Positions 53,805 through 61,391 of a stretch of DNA of 64,000 bases are shown one piece after another. The stretch lies in NCBI GenBank assembly GCA_017642935.1, contig JAEPOK010000002.1:1175501-1239500 (forward strand), given 5' to 3'. The notes under the pieces are model-generated. The model saw nothing but the letters and a program-made list of their open reading frames with translations. It was not told the origin of the DNA and searched no databases. How positions within the stretch are numbered: position 1 is the stretch's first letter; each line of letters starts with the position of its first letter. A program made the translations under genes and the position numbers. This stretch comes from Hyphomicrobiales bacterium (GTDB lineage Bacteria; Pseudomonadota; Alphaproteobacteria; Rhizobiales; MH13).

Positions 53805-55346
53805 TTAGATCGTGGCCTCGATGAGAAATGGCCCGTTTGTGGTCGCCGCTTTGGCCAGCGCCGCTTCAAAGCCCTCTTCGGTCTCCACCTTTTCCCCCGG
53901 AACACCATGGCCAGCCGCCAGCGCGACCCAGTCGAGCAACGGATCTTCAATGTCAAACATGGCGCGGGCATTGCGACCAGGTTTCGGTGCGCCCTGCGCT
54001 TCGAGCTCGTGATGCAGGATCTGATAGCCGCGGTTGGCAACTATCACGAAGGTGATGTCCATGCGCTCGCGGGCTGCCGTCCACAAACACTGAAGTTGAT
54101 ACATGGCCGACCCATCGCCTGAGACGGCAAAGACCGGGCGATCGGGGCAGGCGACGGATGCGCCGATGGCATTCGGCAAACACTCGCCAATCGAACCACC
54201 GGTGTTGTTGATCCGGTCATGAGGTGCAGCCTTGTTGACCGATGGCCAGATATCAAAACCGGCGGTGACCGCCTCGTTCACCAGGATCGCGCCCTCAGGG
54301 ATGGCGCGGGCGAGACCACGTCCGATACCTTCGGCCGTCAGTGTACCCTTCTGCGCGGAAGGAACGGTATGCTCGATGCGAGTAATGGTTTCGTTGCCAT
54401 CAACGCCCACGGCATCGGCCAAGGCTTGCAGGGTCCACTCCACATCCCAATCGGGGAAGCATAGCCTTTGGATCGCGCATCCCGGTGGTTCAGGCGTTGA
54501 AGGTTTGCCGGGATAGGCAAAGAAATTCACGGGAGGATCAGCACCGACGAGAACAATGCCGGTCACATCCTGAAGCATCTCAGCGGTTGCATCGGCTGGA
54601 TAGGGCAGAATCTCAAAGGCCACCGCCCCTGCGCCAAGCGCGATACGCGGCGCAAAGAAGGGTGCGAGCAAACGGCAGCCGGTCCGTGCCGCAATCTGTC
54701 CGACCAAGTCGGCGCTAGGGCCGAAAAGCGCAGGGCCGTTGGCCAGAAGCGCAGCACCTGGTTCGCTTAGCGCTTTGGCAGTTGCAGCGACGCGCGCCTC
54801 ATCCGGCCGGTGTTTTTGTGCTGGTGGCTTGGCCTTCGTTGGCCCAGAAACGCTGTCACCCCAGGCTGCATCGGCCTGCAGGATGACGGTCGCGATCTGA
54901 CCATTGCGGGCAACGCGAACCGCGTCAGCGCCAAGTTCGGCCACCATCGATCCATCTGTGGCGCGCCGCACCCAATGGGAAACAGAGCTCGCAACACCAT
55001 CCAAATCGGAGGTCAGGGGCGCGTCATGCTTCAGATGATAGCCTGCATGATCGCCGACAATGTTGACGATGCCGGAGTGACCTTTGCGTGCATTGTGCAA
55101 ATTGGCCCAGCTGTTGCCAAAGCCTGGCCCAAGATGGAGCAAGGTCCCGGCCACATTGCCGCTCATCCGCGCATAACCATCCGCTGCGCCGGTCACCCCA
55201 CCTTCAAAAAGGCAGAGAATGCAGTGCATGTCCGGGTGGGTGTCCAAGGCCGCCACGAAGTGCATCTCCGACGTGCCGGGATTGGCGAAACAGACCGTGA
55301 CATCCGAGGCCAGCAACGTTTCGACCAAAGCTTCAGCACCATTCAT
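53805..55346 (-). CDS. ThDP-dependent enzyme, acetolactate synthase/benzoylformate decarboxylase-like
   Basis: A 513-residue three-domain ThDP enzyme. PYR domain with Glu48 in LFEGGVTGAADGYARMSG, a short central domain without an obvious FAD site, and a PP domain with VSGDGSAMYQLQCLWTAARE ... ANRGYQIL for ThDP-Mg2+. The 'GDGSAMY-LQ-LWTAARE' form and the length near 515 place it with the ALS-like/benzoylformate decarboxylase-like group rather than true acetolactate synthase, which is longer and has an IlvN partner, absent here. The reaction is therefore probably a non-oxidative decarboxylation or lyase step on a 2-oxo acid. Start 55346 follows AGGGGG. It converges with the AGCS gene. Confidence 0.88.
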   Translation of the reverse strand: MNGAEALVETLLASDVTVCFANPGTSEMHFVAALDTHPDMHCILCLFEGGVTGAADGYARMSGNVAGTLLHLGPGFGNSWANLHNARKGHSGIVNIVGDHAGYHLKHDAPLTSDLDGVASSVSHWVRRATDGSMVAELGADAVRVARNGQIATVILQADAAWGDSVSGPTKAKPPAQKHRPDEARVAATAKALSEPGAALLANGPALFGPSADLVGQIAARTGCRLLAPFFAPRIALGAGAVAFEILPYPADATAEMLQDVTGIVLVGADPPVNFFAYPGKPSTPEPPGCAIQRLCFPDWDVEWTLQALADAVGVDGNETITRIEHTVPSAQKGTLTAEGIGRGLARAIPEGAILVNEAVTAGFDIWPSVNKAAPHDRINNTGGSIGECLPNAIGASVACPDRPVFAVSGDGSAMYQLQCLWTAARERMDITFVIVANRGYQILHHELEAQGAPKPGRNARAMFDIEDPLLDWVALAAGHGVPGEKVETEEGFEAALAKAATTNGPFLIEATI

Positions 55347-55462
55347 GACGACCCCCTTTTTGACTGGCCGCACTTTTCACCAGATGATGCCGAAGGTCCA
55401 TTACGACTTGCCCAGGGGCTAGACATCTTCCCTGCAAGGCCCGCGTTCGCGACTGGATGACA

Positions 55463-55496
55463 AAAAAAGCCCGGCGTTTCCGCCGGGCTTTCGCGT
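55463..55496 (-). terminator. Terminator of the hsp20 gene
   Basis: AAAGCCCGGCG-TTTC-CGCCGGGCTTT: perfect 11-bp stem. Read leftwards, the A7 before the stem becomes a U-run, so it ends the minus-strand hsp20 transcript 37 bp after its stop. Confidence 0.88.
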
Positions 55497-55532
55497 TTGA
55501 GCCCTAGGGAGTTGGCTCATCGCTTGGATTGT

Positions 55533-56009
55533 TTATGCCTTTTGGGCGTCCACTTCGATGGCGGCGGTGTCGCCTTTGCCATTGGTGGTGCCGTTGGAAA
55601 TCGAGATCTTGCGCGGCTTCATCGCTTCGGGCAGCTCACGCTTCAGCTCGATGTGAAGCAGACCGTTTTCCATCGAGGCGCCAGCCACCTCGACATAATC
55701 GGCAAGCTGGAAACGACGCTCGAAATTGCGGGCTGCAATGCCGCGATAGAGGATTTCGCGGGTGTCGCTGGCAACGTCCGCCCCTTTTTCACCGCGCACA
55801 TGCAGCGTGTGGTTTTTGGTTTCCACATGCAGCTCATCGGGGCCGAAGCCGGCTACCGCCATGGAAATGCGGTAGGCGTTCTCGCCGGTGCGCTCAATGT
55901 TGTAGGGCGGATAAGAATTTGTCTCGTTGGAGACCTGCTGGTCGAGCATGGAAAAAAGCCGATCAAAACCAACGGTCGAACGATAAAGGGGCGAATAATC
56001 AACACGCAT
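55533..56009 (-). CDS. Small heat-shock protein, Hsp20/IbpA family
   Basis: A 158-residue holdase chaperone that keeps unfolding proteins soluble for DnaK/ClpB. MRVDYSPLYRSTVGFDRLFSML is the class A rhizobial IbpA-like N-terminus; the alpha-crystallin domain runs from about residue 37 (YPPYNIERTGENAYRISMAV) to 140 and includes ENGLLHIELKRELPE. The C-terminal I-x-I-like anchor is KISIS. The start at 56009 follows GGAG. Its 5' leader folds as a ROSE-like thermometer and a heat-shock-type -35 box lies further upstream, so both transcription and translation are probably heat-induced. Confidence 0.94.
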   Translation of the reverse strand: MRVDYSPLYRSTVGFDRLFSMLDQQVSNETNSYPPYNIERTGENAYRISMAVAGFGPDELHVETKNHTLHVRGEKGADVASDTREILYRGIAARNFERRFQLADYVEVAGASMENGLLHIELKRELPEAMKPRKISISNGTTNGKGDTAAIEVDAQKA

Positions 56010-56013
56010 GAGT

Positions 56014-56032
56014 GTTCTCCATAAGAAGCAAC
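56014..56032 (-). promoter_or_regulatory. ROSE-like RNA thermometer hairpin over the hsp20 ribosome site
   Basis: In the mRNA GUUGCUUC pairs with GGAGAAC around UUAU, covering the Shine-Dalgarno GGAG and leaving the G of UUGCU bulged. A UYGCU box with an unpaired or mispaired G opposite the SD is the hallmark of ROSE elements, common before rhizobial small heat-shock genes. Folding was done by eye. Confidence 0.6.
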
Positions 56033-56139
56033 AAGTTGAGGTTGGGCGCCTGCGGCAATGCCGTTGAAACAGCGTCGCGATCCCACTTGGCCATCGCATC
56101 TGCCACCTGCGCAGAAGGCCCGTTTGGCGCCTTCGATCC

Positions 56140-56172
56140 TATAGCTGCGTATTGTCCGACGCGATTTCAAGG
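56140..56172 (-). promoter_or_regulatory. Possible RpoH (sigma-32) promoter of hsp20
   Basis: CTTGAAA on the minus strand (56171-56165) equals the sigma-32 -35 box. The matching -10 (ACAATA, 56155-56150) is weak, so only the -35 is convincing. Position is about 140 bp before the start codon. Confidence 0.35.
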
Positions 56173-56350
56173 GGTGTCGATTGCAAGGTTTTGCAGTCTG
56201 TTTATACCCGCCTTTTTTCCCTGAACCGAATATGAACGCGCGCTTCCAAATGGGTTCAGGGGCCGGTCGCTAGTTTCTGATCATCGCTGAGGCAAGCACC
56301 ACCTGCTTCCACCCTTGGTTGCCCAGCACAGATGGTTTGAGGAGACGATG

Positions 56351-56740
56351 ATGACCAACCGCAAAACCCTGATCAAAACCGCAATCGCCGGTGTGCTGGC
56401 TCTTGGTACGCTGACCGGTGGCGCTAACATGGCCCAGGCGAACAACTTCTCGTTCAGCTGGTCGACGCCGCAAGGCACCTTCACCCTTGGGCCGAACGGT
56501 CACCACTTTCAGCCCCGCTACCACCAACCGCGTTACCACCAACCACGCCATTATCAGCGCGAACAGCTTCGCCCTCGTCAGGCGCGCCGCATTCTGCGCC
56601 AGGCTGGGTTCCGGGACATCTCGTTCCTGCGTGAGCGCAACCGGGTCTACGTGTTCGAAGCTCGCGGCCAGCGTGGCTACCGCCGGATCGCCGTCAACAA
56701 ATTCAACGGCAACATCATTTGGCGCTGGGGTCGCCGCTAA
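56351..56740 (+). CDS. Secreted basic protein with a His/Tyr/Pro repeat, unknown function
   Basis: A 129-residue exported protein: signal peptide (MTNRKTLIKTAIAGVLALGT to about AQA-N), then a low-complexity stretch with the near repeat YHQP-R-YHQP-R-HYQ (about residues 58-70), then a compact basic region (RPRQARRILRQAGFRDISFL ... YVFEARGQRGYRRIAVNKFNG) that looks like a PepSY/BON-like small domain seen in many Rhizobiales hypothetical proteins. Its calculated charge is strongly positive. GAGGAG precedes; the ATG at 56351 is favoured over that at 56348 for spacing. No function is assigned; divergence from hsp20 hints at an envelope-stress role (weak). Confidence 0.75.
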   Translation: MTNRKTLIKTAIAGVLALGTLTGGANMAQANNFSFSWSTPQGTFTLGPNGHHFQPRYHQPRYHQPRHYQREQLRPRQARRILRQAGFRDISFLRERNRVYVFEARGQRGYRRIAVNKFNGNIIWRWGRR

Positions 56741-56820
56741 GACGGCCTTCGCTCCCCCAGCGCTAACGCAATGGACTTAGACGGTCGCCGATCCGCCCTC
56801 CTGGTGGCTTTCTAGGGCCG

Positions 56821-56858
56821 AGGCTGGTGTCCCCCTTGTGGGACGCCAGCCTTTTTTG
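56821..56858 (+). terminator. Rho-independent terminator
   Basis: AGGCTGGTGTCCC (56821-56833) and GGGACGCCAGCCT (56840-56852) pair over 13 bp with one wobble, followed by T6 G. It ends the transcript of the basic secreted protein. Confidence 0.92.
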
Positions 56859-56934
56859 TGTGTGGCAAAAACGCCGCTCGGTCTTCACGCGCTCGTTGGT
56901 TGCATGGGTTTGAAGAGTGAGGCAAAGAGCGTCG

Positions 56935-58008
56935 ATGGCTGTTGTCCTGCCCAAAATGAGCGACGATGTCGAACGCCCCGAATCCGTTGTCGGAGAAGAT
57001 GGGGCGTTTCTTTATTGGGTCGACGGTATGCCGATGCAGCGCCTGCAGCGGGTGTTTTATCTCTCGGTGGGTCTGCGTCGAAACGCGCGGGTGCGCGTGG
57101 CGCATTTTCGCCCGCTCGGCACGTCCATCGGCACACTGGTGCTGATGCATGGACGCGCCGAATACATTGAGAAATATGCCCACGTTATCGCCCATTATGT
57201 GAAGCTCGGCTTCACGGTGGTGACCTTCGATTGGCGCGGGCAGGGGCTTTCCAGCCGGGTCCTGCGGGATGAACCGCGCAAGGGGCATATTCACGATTTC
57301 GATGCCTATGTGCGCGATCTGCAGATTGTTATCGAAAAAGGCGTGTTGCCTGACTGTCCACTGCCGCTGATGGGCCTTGCCCATTCGATGGGCGGTTTGA
57401 TTGCGCTGCATATGCTGGTGCGCAAGCCGCTCTGGTTCGATCGCATGGTGCTGTCGGTGCCGCTGCTGCGTTACAATGTGTCGACCGCTTCGCATGAAAC
57501 GATCGCGCGCGGCTCAAAATGGGCAACGCGGCTTGGCTTGGGTCAGGCCTTCCCACCAACCGTTGGCGAAACCTTGGCGGGGACCGGCCCGTTCAAAGAC
57601 AATGCGGTGACGTCGGATCCCAAGCGCTATCGGGAGACGACAGGCATCCTCGCCGACCATCCCGATCTGGGTTTGGGTGGACCGACCTTCGGTTGGCTGC
57701 ACCGCGTGGCGCGCGGCATGGCGCGGGTGTGGGACCAGGATTTTCTGGACCGGATCAAGACGCCTTGCATGTTCGTTCAGGCCGGCCATGACACGATTGT
57801 ATCACCGGATGCAATCGAGCGTCTGGCTGCTGCGATCCCCACCGCGACACTGCTTCGCCTGCCACGTTCCAAGCATGAACCGATGTTCGAGCGCGATTCC
57901 ATCCGCGATTTGTTTCTTGCCGCGACCGAGGCGTTCTATTCAATTCCCGAACTGCGCGACCGCAATCTGAAGCGCTCGCTGGAAAATTTCGACGTCACGC
58001 TGCTGTAA
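56935..58008 (+). CDS. Alpha/beta hydrolase, lysophospholipase (PldB/monoacylglycerol lipase) type
   Basis: A 357-residue cytoplasmic serine hydrolase. TLVLMHGRAEYIEKY is the oxyanion region of PldB-like enzymes, FDWRGQGLSSR follows, the nucleophile Ser lies in LAHSMGGLIALHM, the Asp in QAGHDTIVSPD and the His in RSKHEPMFERD. Such enzymes remove an acyl chain from lysophospholipids or monoglycerides. Several starts are possible (GTG 56917, ATG 56935, ATG 56956); 56935 is a compromise as no good ribosome site marks one of them. It converges with the hisN-like gene 6 bp away. Confidence 0.88.
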   Translation: MAVVLPKMSDDVERPESVVGEDGAFLYWVDGMPMQRLQRVFYLSVGLRRNARVRVAHFRPLGTSIGTLVLMHGRAEYIEKYAHVIAHYVKLGFTVVTFDWRGQGLSSRVLRDEPRKGHIHDFDAYVRDLQIVIEKGVLPDCPLPLMGLAHSMGGLIALHMLVRKPLWFDRMVLSVPLLRYNVSTASHETIARGSKWATRLGLGQAFPPTVGETLAGTGPFKDNAVTSDPKRYRETTGILADHPDLGLGGPTFGWLHRVARGMARVWDQDFLDRIKTPCMFVQAGHDTIVSPDAIERLAAAIPTATLLRLPRSKHEPMFERDSIRDLFLAATEAFYSIPELRDRNLKRSLENFDVTLL

Positions 58009-58014
58009 AAGCCG

Positions 58015-58845
58015 TTAGCGCGCTGCGGATGCCAGGATGTTTGTCGCTTCATCCAGCAGCGACCGATCACCAACGGCGAGCACTTGGCCGGACGAGGCTG
58101 TGTTGACGTCAGTCAGCGGTGCGCCGCGCCAGTCGGTCACCGCGCCGCCTGCCGCTTCAATAATCGGCACCAGCGGTAGGATGTCATAAGGGCTTAGGCC
58201 GCTTTCAACGACAATGTCGGCAGTGCCGCAGGCGATCAGGGCATAGCCGTACCAATCGGTGCCGTAGCGCACATTGCGCGCCTTAGCCTCCAGCCGGTCA
58301 TAGGCGATGCGTTCTTCGGCATTGAACAGGGCTGGCGTTGTGGTCATCAGCGCTGCTGATGCCAAGCTGTCGGCCTTGCGGGTCGCCATGGGCCGGCTGT
58401 CCCCGGCCTTGCTCCAGGTTGCACTGCCGTTGCCCACAGCGCTGAACGCTTCGTCAATAAAGGGTTGGTGGGCGATGCCTGCGACGGGCGAGCCCTCATG
58501 CATGAGGCCGACAAGCATGCCCCAGAGCGGAACGCCGGCGACAAAGGCGCGGGTGCCATCAATGGGGTCGATGACCCAAATAAACGGCGCATCGAGACGC
58601 ACCGAGCCGTATTCCTCGCCGAATATCCCATCCTCGGGAAAGTGTTCTTCGATCAAGCGCCGCAAGGCCGCTTCGCAGCCGCGATCGGCCTCGGTGACCG
58701 GGTCGTATCCCCCCTGGTCAGCCTGCTTGTTATCGATGGTGAGCACCGAACGAAAGAAGGGCAGCGTTTCGCGCCGGGCAATCGCCTGCATTTGTGAAAA
58801 CAAGGCGCTGCGGGCCGCGATGGCGTTTTGCCGCGGATCAATCAT
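58015..58845 (-). CDS. hisN: Inositol-monophosphatase family phosphatase, probable histidinol-phosphatase HisN
   Basis: A 276-residue Mg2+-dependent phosphatase. Metal motifs: GEEYGS (first Glu), DPIDGTRAFVAGVPLWG (the IMPase D-P-h-D-G-T) and SPYDILPLVPIIEAAGG near the C-terminus. Clade features such as PFFRS near the N-terminus and the position near N-formylglutamate amidohydrolase and cpdR match the rhizobial HisN-type enzyme dephosphorylating L-histidinol phosphate; inositol-1-phosphatase activity is the alternative. Start 58845 aligns with the fold; the frame upstream has no homology. The ribosome site is weak. Confidence 0.87.
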   Translation of the reverse strand: MIDPRQNAIAARSALFSQMQAIARRETLPFFRSVLTIDNKQADQGGYDPVTEADRGCEAALRRLIEEHFPEDGIFGEEYGSVRLDAPFIWVIDPIDGTRAFVAGVPLWGMLVGLMHEGSPVAGIAHQPFIDEAFSAVGNGSATWSKAGDSRPMATRKADSLASAALMTTTPALFNAEERIAYDRLEAKARNVRYGTDWYGYALIACGTADIVVESGLSPYDILPLVPIIEAAGGAVTDWRGAPLTDVNTASSGQVLAVGDRSLLDEATNILASAAR

Positions 58846-59149
58846 GAGGCCAGACCATTGTGATTGGTGATGGTTTGCGCATGCCATGGATTGCGGTGGC
58901 GGGCAAATTGAGACGCGCATTTTTGTGGCAGGCTCGTTGATTTACCAGTCCGGTAATTTGGGCATGCGATTGCGATTGGTCAGTTGGGCCTGTGGAAGAA
59001 ATGCATAGGTATTCGACCTGTTTGGCTAAACATATGTCGATCGTGCGCAACTTTTGTTCGCAGGTGTTGTCCTGACGCGACAATTTTGAGCATTCGGTCA
59101 AAAAGCGACGGAATGTTCTTGACTTGCTGCGGTGCACACATCATTTTTG
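58846..59149. other. Intergenic region upstream of hisN and of the sRNA
   Basis: About 300 bp with no supported protein gene. It should hold the hisN promoter (minus) and the promoter of the sRNA listed next: CTTGAC at 59118-59123 is a good rhizobial sigma-70 -35 box, while the -10 (CATCAT or TCATTT near 59140) is poor. Confidence 0.4.
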
Positions 59150-59248
59150 CAGTGCGTCATGGCCCTCCCGGCGTGACGTAATGCCCTCCTTGGGCGTTTC
59201 CTCCCTAGACTTGAGCCGTTTGACCTTCGGGTCGAACGGCTTTTTTTT
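59150..59248 (+). ncRNA. Candidate anti-Shine-Dalgarno small RNA (alpha-r14/cuckoo-like)
   Basis: About 99 nt, read from the sequence and folded by eye. Hairpin 1 (59154-59179) shows CUCCC in its loop; hairpin 2 (59180-59198) is a 7-bp stem AAUGCCC/GGGCGUU with loop UCCUU; then single-stranded UCCUCCCUA (59199-59207); then a terminator, 11-bp stem GCCGTTTGACC/GGTCGAACGGC, loop TTCG, and T8 (59241-59248). The terminator works only on the plus strand, where no protein gene lies upstream. CCUCC-rich exposed loops are the hallmark of the alphaproteobacterial alpha-r14/CcsR-like sRNAs that block ribosome sites through Hfq. The 5' end is approximate. Confidence 0.7.
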
Positions 59249-59262
59249 GCGCAGGTGAAGGG

Positions 59263-60156
59263 TTATTCGGCGGCGGCGCGGTCGATCGGTGCAAACCGCA
59301 CTACATCCAGCATAAACAGCGCGTCCATCATCTCGCTCAGGGCATCCATCACGGCGTTGAAGCCGGCATTGGGCACAAGCGTGCGCTCATTCATGTAGAG
59401 CCCGCGATTGATCTCCAGCTGGACGGCGTGAATGCCTTTATCAGGGCGGCCATAATGCTCGGTGATAAACCCACCGGCATAGGGCTTGTTGCGGGCAACC
59501 GTGAAGCCGAGGTCGCGCAGCGTTTCGACAATCGTTTCAGAGATTTCCGGCGCGCAGCTTGCGCCAAAGCGATCTCCGACCACGAAGTCGGTGCTCAAGG
59601 TGCCGCTCGCCGTGCGGATGATCGACGGCATGGAATGACAATCGATCAGGGCCGACGCACCGAACCGCACATGGGTCTGAGCCAGCGCGCGGCGAACTGC
59701 TGAATGGTAGGGTTTGTAGAGCTTTTCCACCCGCTCCATGGCGTCGGCAATGGGCAGTTTGCGTCGATAAATTGGCTGCCGGTCGCCGACGACGCGCGGC
59801 ACGGTGCCCAGACCGCCTGCGACGCGTAAGGAGGCGGTGTTGGCAAAGGCTGGAACCGCATCGGAAAACATGCGCGGATCGAGCTCATAAGGCTCGCGAT
59901 TCACATCGCAATAGCAGCGCGGGAACCGGGCCGCGATCATCGGCGCGCCTTTTTGCACCGCAGGCGTGATCAAACGGTCGACATAAGTGTCTTCGGATCG
60001 CCGGAGATCGAGGGTGGAAAGCTGCGAAGCTTCCAGAAAAGCGCGCGGATAGCTGGTGCCGGAATGCGGTGAACCGAAGACGAACGGCACCGTCTGGGTG
60101 ATCGGCACGAGCAGATCATAAGGCGGTGCGCTGTCGAACGATTCAACGGTGTCCAT
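59263..60156 (-). CDS. N-formylglutamate amidohydrolase
   Basis: A 297-residue zinc hydrolase. FVFGSPHSGTSYPRAFLEA holds the His-containing metal motif, DRLITPAVQKGAPMIAARFPRCYCDVNR the conserved Arg/Asp loop, IDCHSMPS the second His, and LEINRGLYMNE the catalytic Glu region. It releases formate from N-formyl-L-glutamate at the end of one histidine-degradation route; in Rhizobiales this copy is usually beside cpdR, away from hut genes. The start at 60156 follows AAAGGG; the long upstream extension of the frame lacks homology. It is divergent from cpdR. Confidence 0.93.
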   Translation of the reverse strand: MDTVESFDSAPPYDLLVPITQTVPFVFGSPHSGTSYPRAFLEASQLSTLDLRRSEDTYVDRLITPAVQKGAPMIAARFPRCYCDVNREPYELDPRMFSDAVPAFANTASLRVAGGLGTVPRVVGDRQPIYRRKLPIADAMERVEKLYKPYHSAVRRALAQTHVRFGASALIDCHSMPSIIRTASGTLSTDFVVGDRFGASCAPEISETIVETLRDLGFTVARNKPYAGGFITEHYGRPDKGIHAVQLEINRGLYMNERTLVPNAGFNAVMDALSEMMDALFMLDVVRFAPIDRAAAE

Positions 60157-60473
60157 AAAGGCCCTTTGCTTGAACTTACGGTGGCGAGGTTCGGTCTGCT
60201 TGCGGCAGATTTCTTGCCAAACGCATCGAAATTCAGGATCGCAGGTTCGCCCGGCGAAGTCCACTGGGTGCGGTGGTTGCGAATCGGAGCGATTTATCAA
60301 CCAATTGCATGTTTTGGTGGGGACATTATCGCCCCAATGACGTCCCTTTGCCTTCCCAAGCTCCAGGGAGCGCCGTATGTAGGCGCCAGCGGGCTGATTT
60401 CGAATCAAGGGCCCTGGCCTTACAAAGGCCTGCCTCTTTTGGACCTTTGCCGATGAGCGATGAGATTGCAGAT
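60157..60473. promoter_or_regulatory. Divergent promoter region of the amidohydrolase gene and cpdR
   Basis: A 317-bp gap without protein gene. It holds a small dyad GGCCTT-ACA-AAGGCC (60416-60430) 43 bp before the cpdR start. No CtrA (TTAA-N7-TTAA) site was found, though cpdR is CtrA-controlled in some relatives. Confidence 0.4.
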
Positions 60474-60833
60474 ATGACGCGGATACTTTTGGCCGAAGAC
60501 GACAATGACATGCGCCGCTTTTTGGCCAAGGCGCTGGAAAATGCCGGTTATGACGTCGTCTCCTTCGACAATGGGCAGAGCGCCTTCGACCGGCTCAACC
60601 AAGAGCCGTTCACGCTGCTCCTGACCGACATTGTGATGCCGGAAATGGACGGCATCGAGCTAGCCCGAAAAGCGACAGCGCTCGACCCGGAAATCAAAGT
60701 GATGTTCATCACCGGCTTTGCCGCAGTGGCGCTTAATCCGGATGCCAACACGCCCAAAGACGCCAAAGTTCTGTCCAAACCGTTCCATCTGAAAGACTTG
60801 GTGGACGAGGTGGAAAAGCTTCTTGCCGCTTAA
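60474..60833 (+). CDS. cpdR: CpdR single-domain response regulator (ClpXP adaptor)
   Basis: A 119-residue receiver-only protein. Acidic pocket Asp9/Asp10, phosphoacceptor Asp52 in LLTDIVMPEMDGIELARKA, Thr80 and Lys102 in VLSKPFHLKD are all in place. The sequence is nearly the CpdR consensus (ILLAEDDNDMRRFL, MFITGFAAVALN). Unphosphorylated CpdR primes ClpXP and sends it to the pole to degrade cell-cycle proteins such as PdeA; the CckA-ChpT relay phosphorylates and inactivates it. It ends in Ala-Ala, as expected of a protein that is itself a ClpXP substrate. The start at 60474 gives the conserved MTRILLAEDD; an ATG seven codons earlier is possible. Confidence 0.96.
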   Translation: MTRILLAEDDNDMRRFLAKALENAGYDVVSFDNGQSAFDRLNQEPFTLLLTDIVMPEMDGIELARKATALDPEIKVMFITGFAAVALNPDANTPKDAKVLSKPFHLKDLVDEVEKLLAA

Positions 60834-60899
60834 CCGACCCGCGCCGTCAAAGGCGCTTGCATCGGCCAAACTTACCCGATAAGACCTCGCCACCGTTGA

Positions 60900-60974
60900 G
60901 GGCGCGTAGCTCAGCGGGAGAGCACTTCGTTGACATCGAAGGGGTCGGCAGTTCGATCCTGCCCGCGCCCACCA
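60900..60974 (+). tRNA. tRNA-Val (anticodon GAC)
   Basis: A 75-nt cloverleaf with encoded CCA. Acceptor GGGCGCG/CGCGCCC, D-stem GCTC/GAGC, anticodon stem CTTCG/CGAAG with loop TTGACAT (GAC at 60932-60934), T-stem GGCAG/CTGCC with TTCGATC, discriminator A. It reads GUC and GUU codons. Confidence 0.98.
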
Positions 60975-61107
60975 TTCCTGACCCGCTCCGTGCCGGCGTG
61001 CTTGGCTACACGTCCTTTGGCTTTGTGCTCGGCTTCGCCTCACACAACCGCGGGTGCCGCTTGACTTTCGCCAGCTGCCTTGGCATGGACTGGCCAAGCT
61101 TTTGTGA

Positions 61108-61137
61108 GGCGCGCAGAGATGCGCGCCCTTTTGTTTG
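61108..61137 (+). terminator. Terminator after tRNA-Val
   Basis: Perfect 7-bp stem GGCGCGC/GCGCGCC (61108-61114, 61121-61127) with loop AGAGAT, followed by CTTTTGTTTG. It separates the tRNA from rpmJ. Confidence 0.75.
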
Positions 61138-61183
61138 TGGCACCGCCCGATCGTGTGCCGATCTGATGTGAAGGTCCGTTGTT

Positions 61184-61309
61184 ATGAAGATCAAGAACTC
61201 GCTGAAATCGCTGATGAAGCGTCACCGCGACAACCGCATGGTGCGTCGCCGCGGCCGCGTCTACATCATCAACAAAACCCAGGGTCGCTTCAAAGCGCGC
61301 CAGGGCTAA
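61184..61309 (+). CDS. rpmJ: 50S ribosomal protein L36, Cys-free (C-minus) form
   Basis: A 41-residue basic protein: [20 protein letters not shown], then [21 protein letters not shown]. It matches bacterial L36 of the YkgO type, longer than the 37-38-residue zinc-ribbon form and without its Cys/His ligands, so it needs no zinc. In Alphaproteobacteria this is usually the only L36. It binds 23S rRNA late in 50S assembly. AAGG lies upstream of the ATG at 61184. The gene stands alone after the tRNA-Val terminator; no Zur box was seen. Confidence 0.96.
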   Translation: MKIKNSLKSLMKRHRDNRMVRRRGRVYIINKTQGRFKARQG

Positions 61310-61391
61310 ACGCACGCCTCTTTCGCCATGGGCTTTTGCTCACGGCTTGGTGATTTTGACGAACCGCATGACCTGATGCACACTTCAGGCC

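Larger units (their letters stand above)
56010..56350. promoter_or_regulatory. Divergent control region between hsp20 and the basic secreted protein gene
   Basis: A 341-bp region without protein gene. On the minus strand it holds the hsp20 leader (ROSE-like element) and a RpoH-like box, listed separately. Near the plus-strand gene an inverted repeat CCCTGAACC (56219-56227) / GGTTCAGGG (56253-56261) frames the probable promoter of the 56351 gene; what binds it is unknown. Confidence 0.5.

Noticed and set aside
60834-61183. Search for further tRNAs, a Zur box before rpmJ, or an rRNA edge
   Set aside because: Only tRNA-Val and its terminator were found; no Zur-like palindrome.
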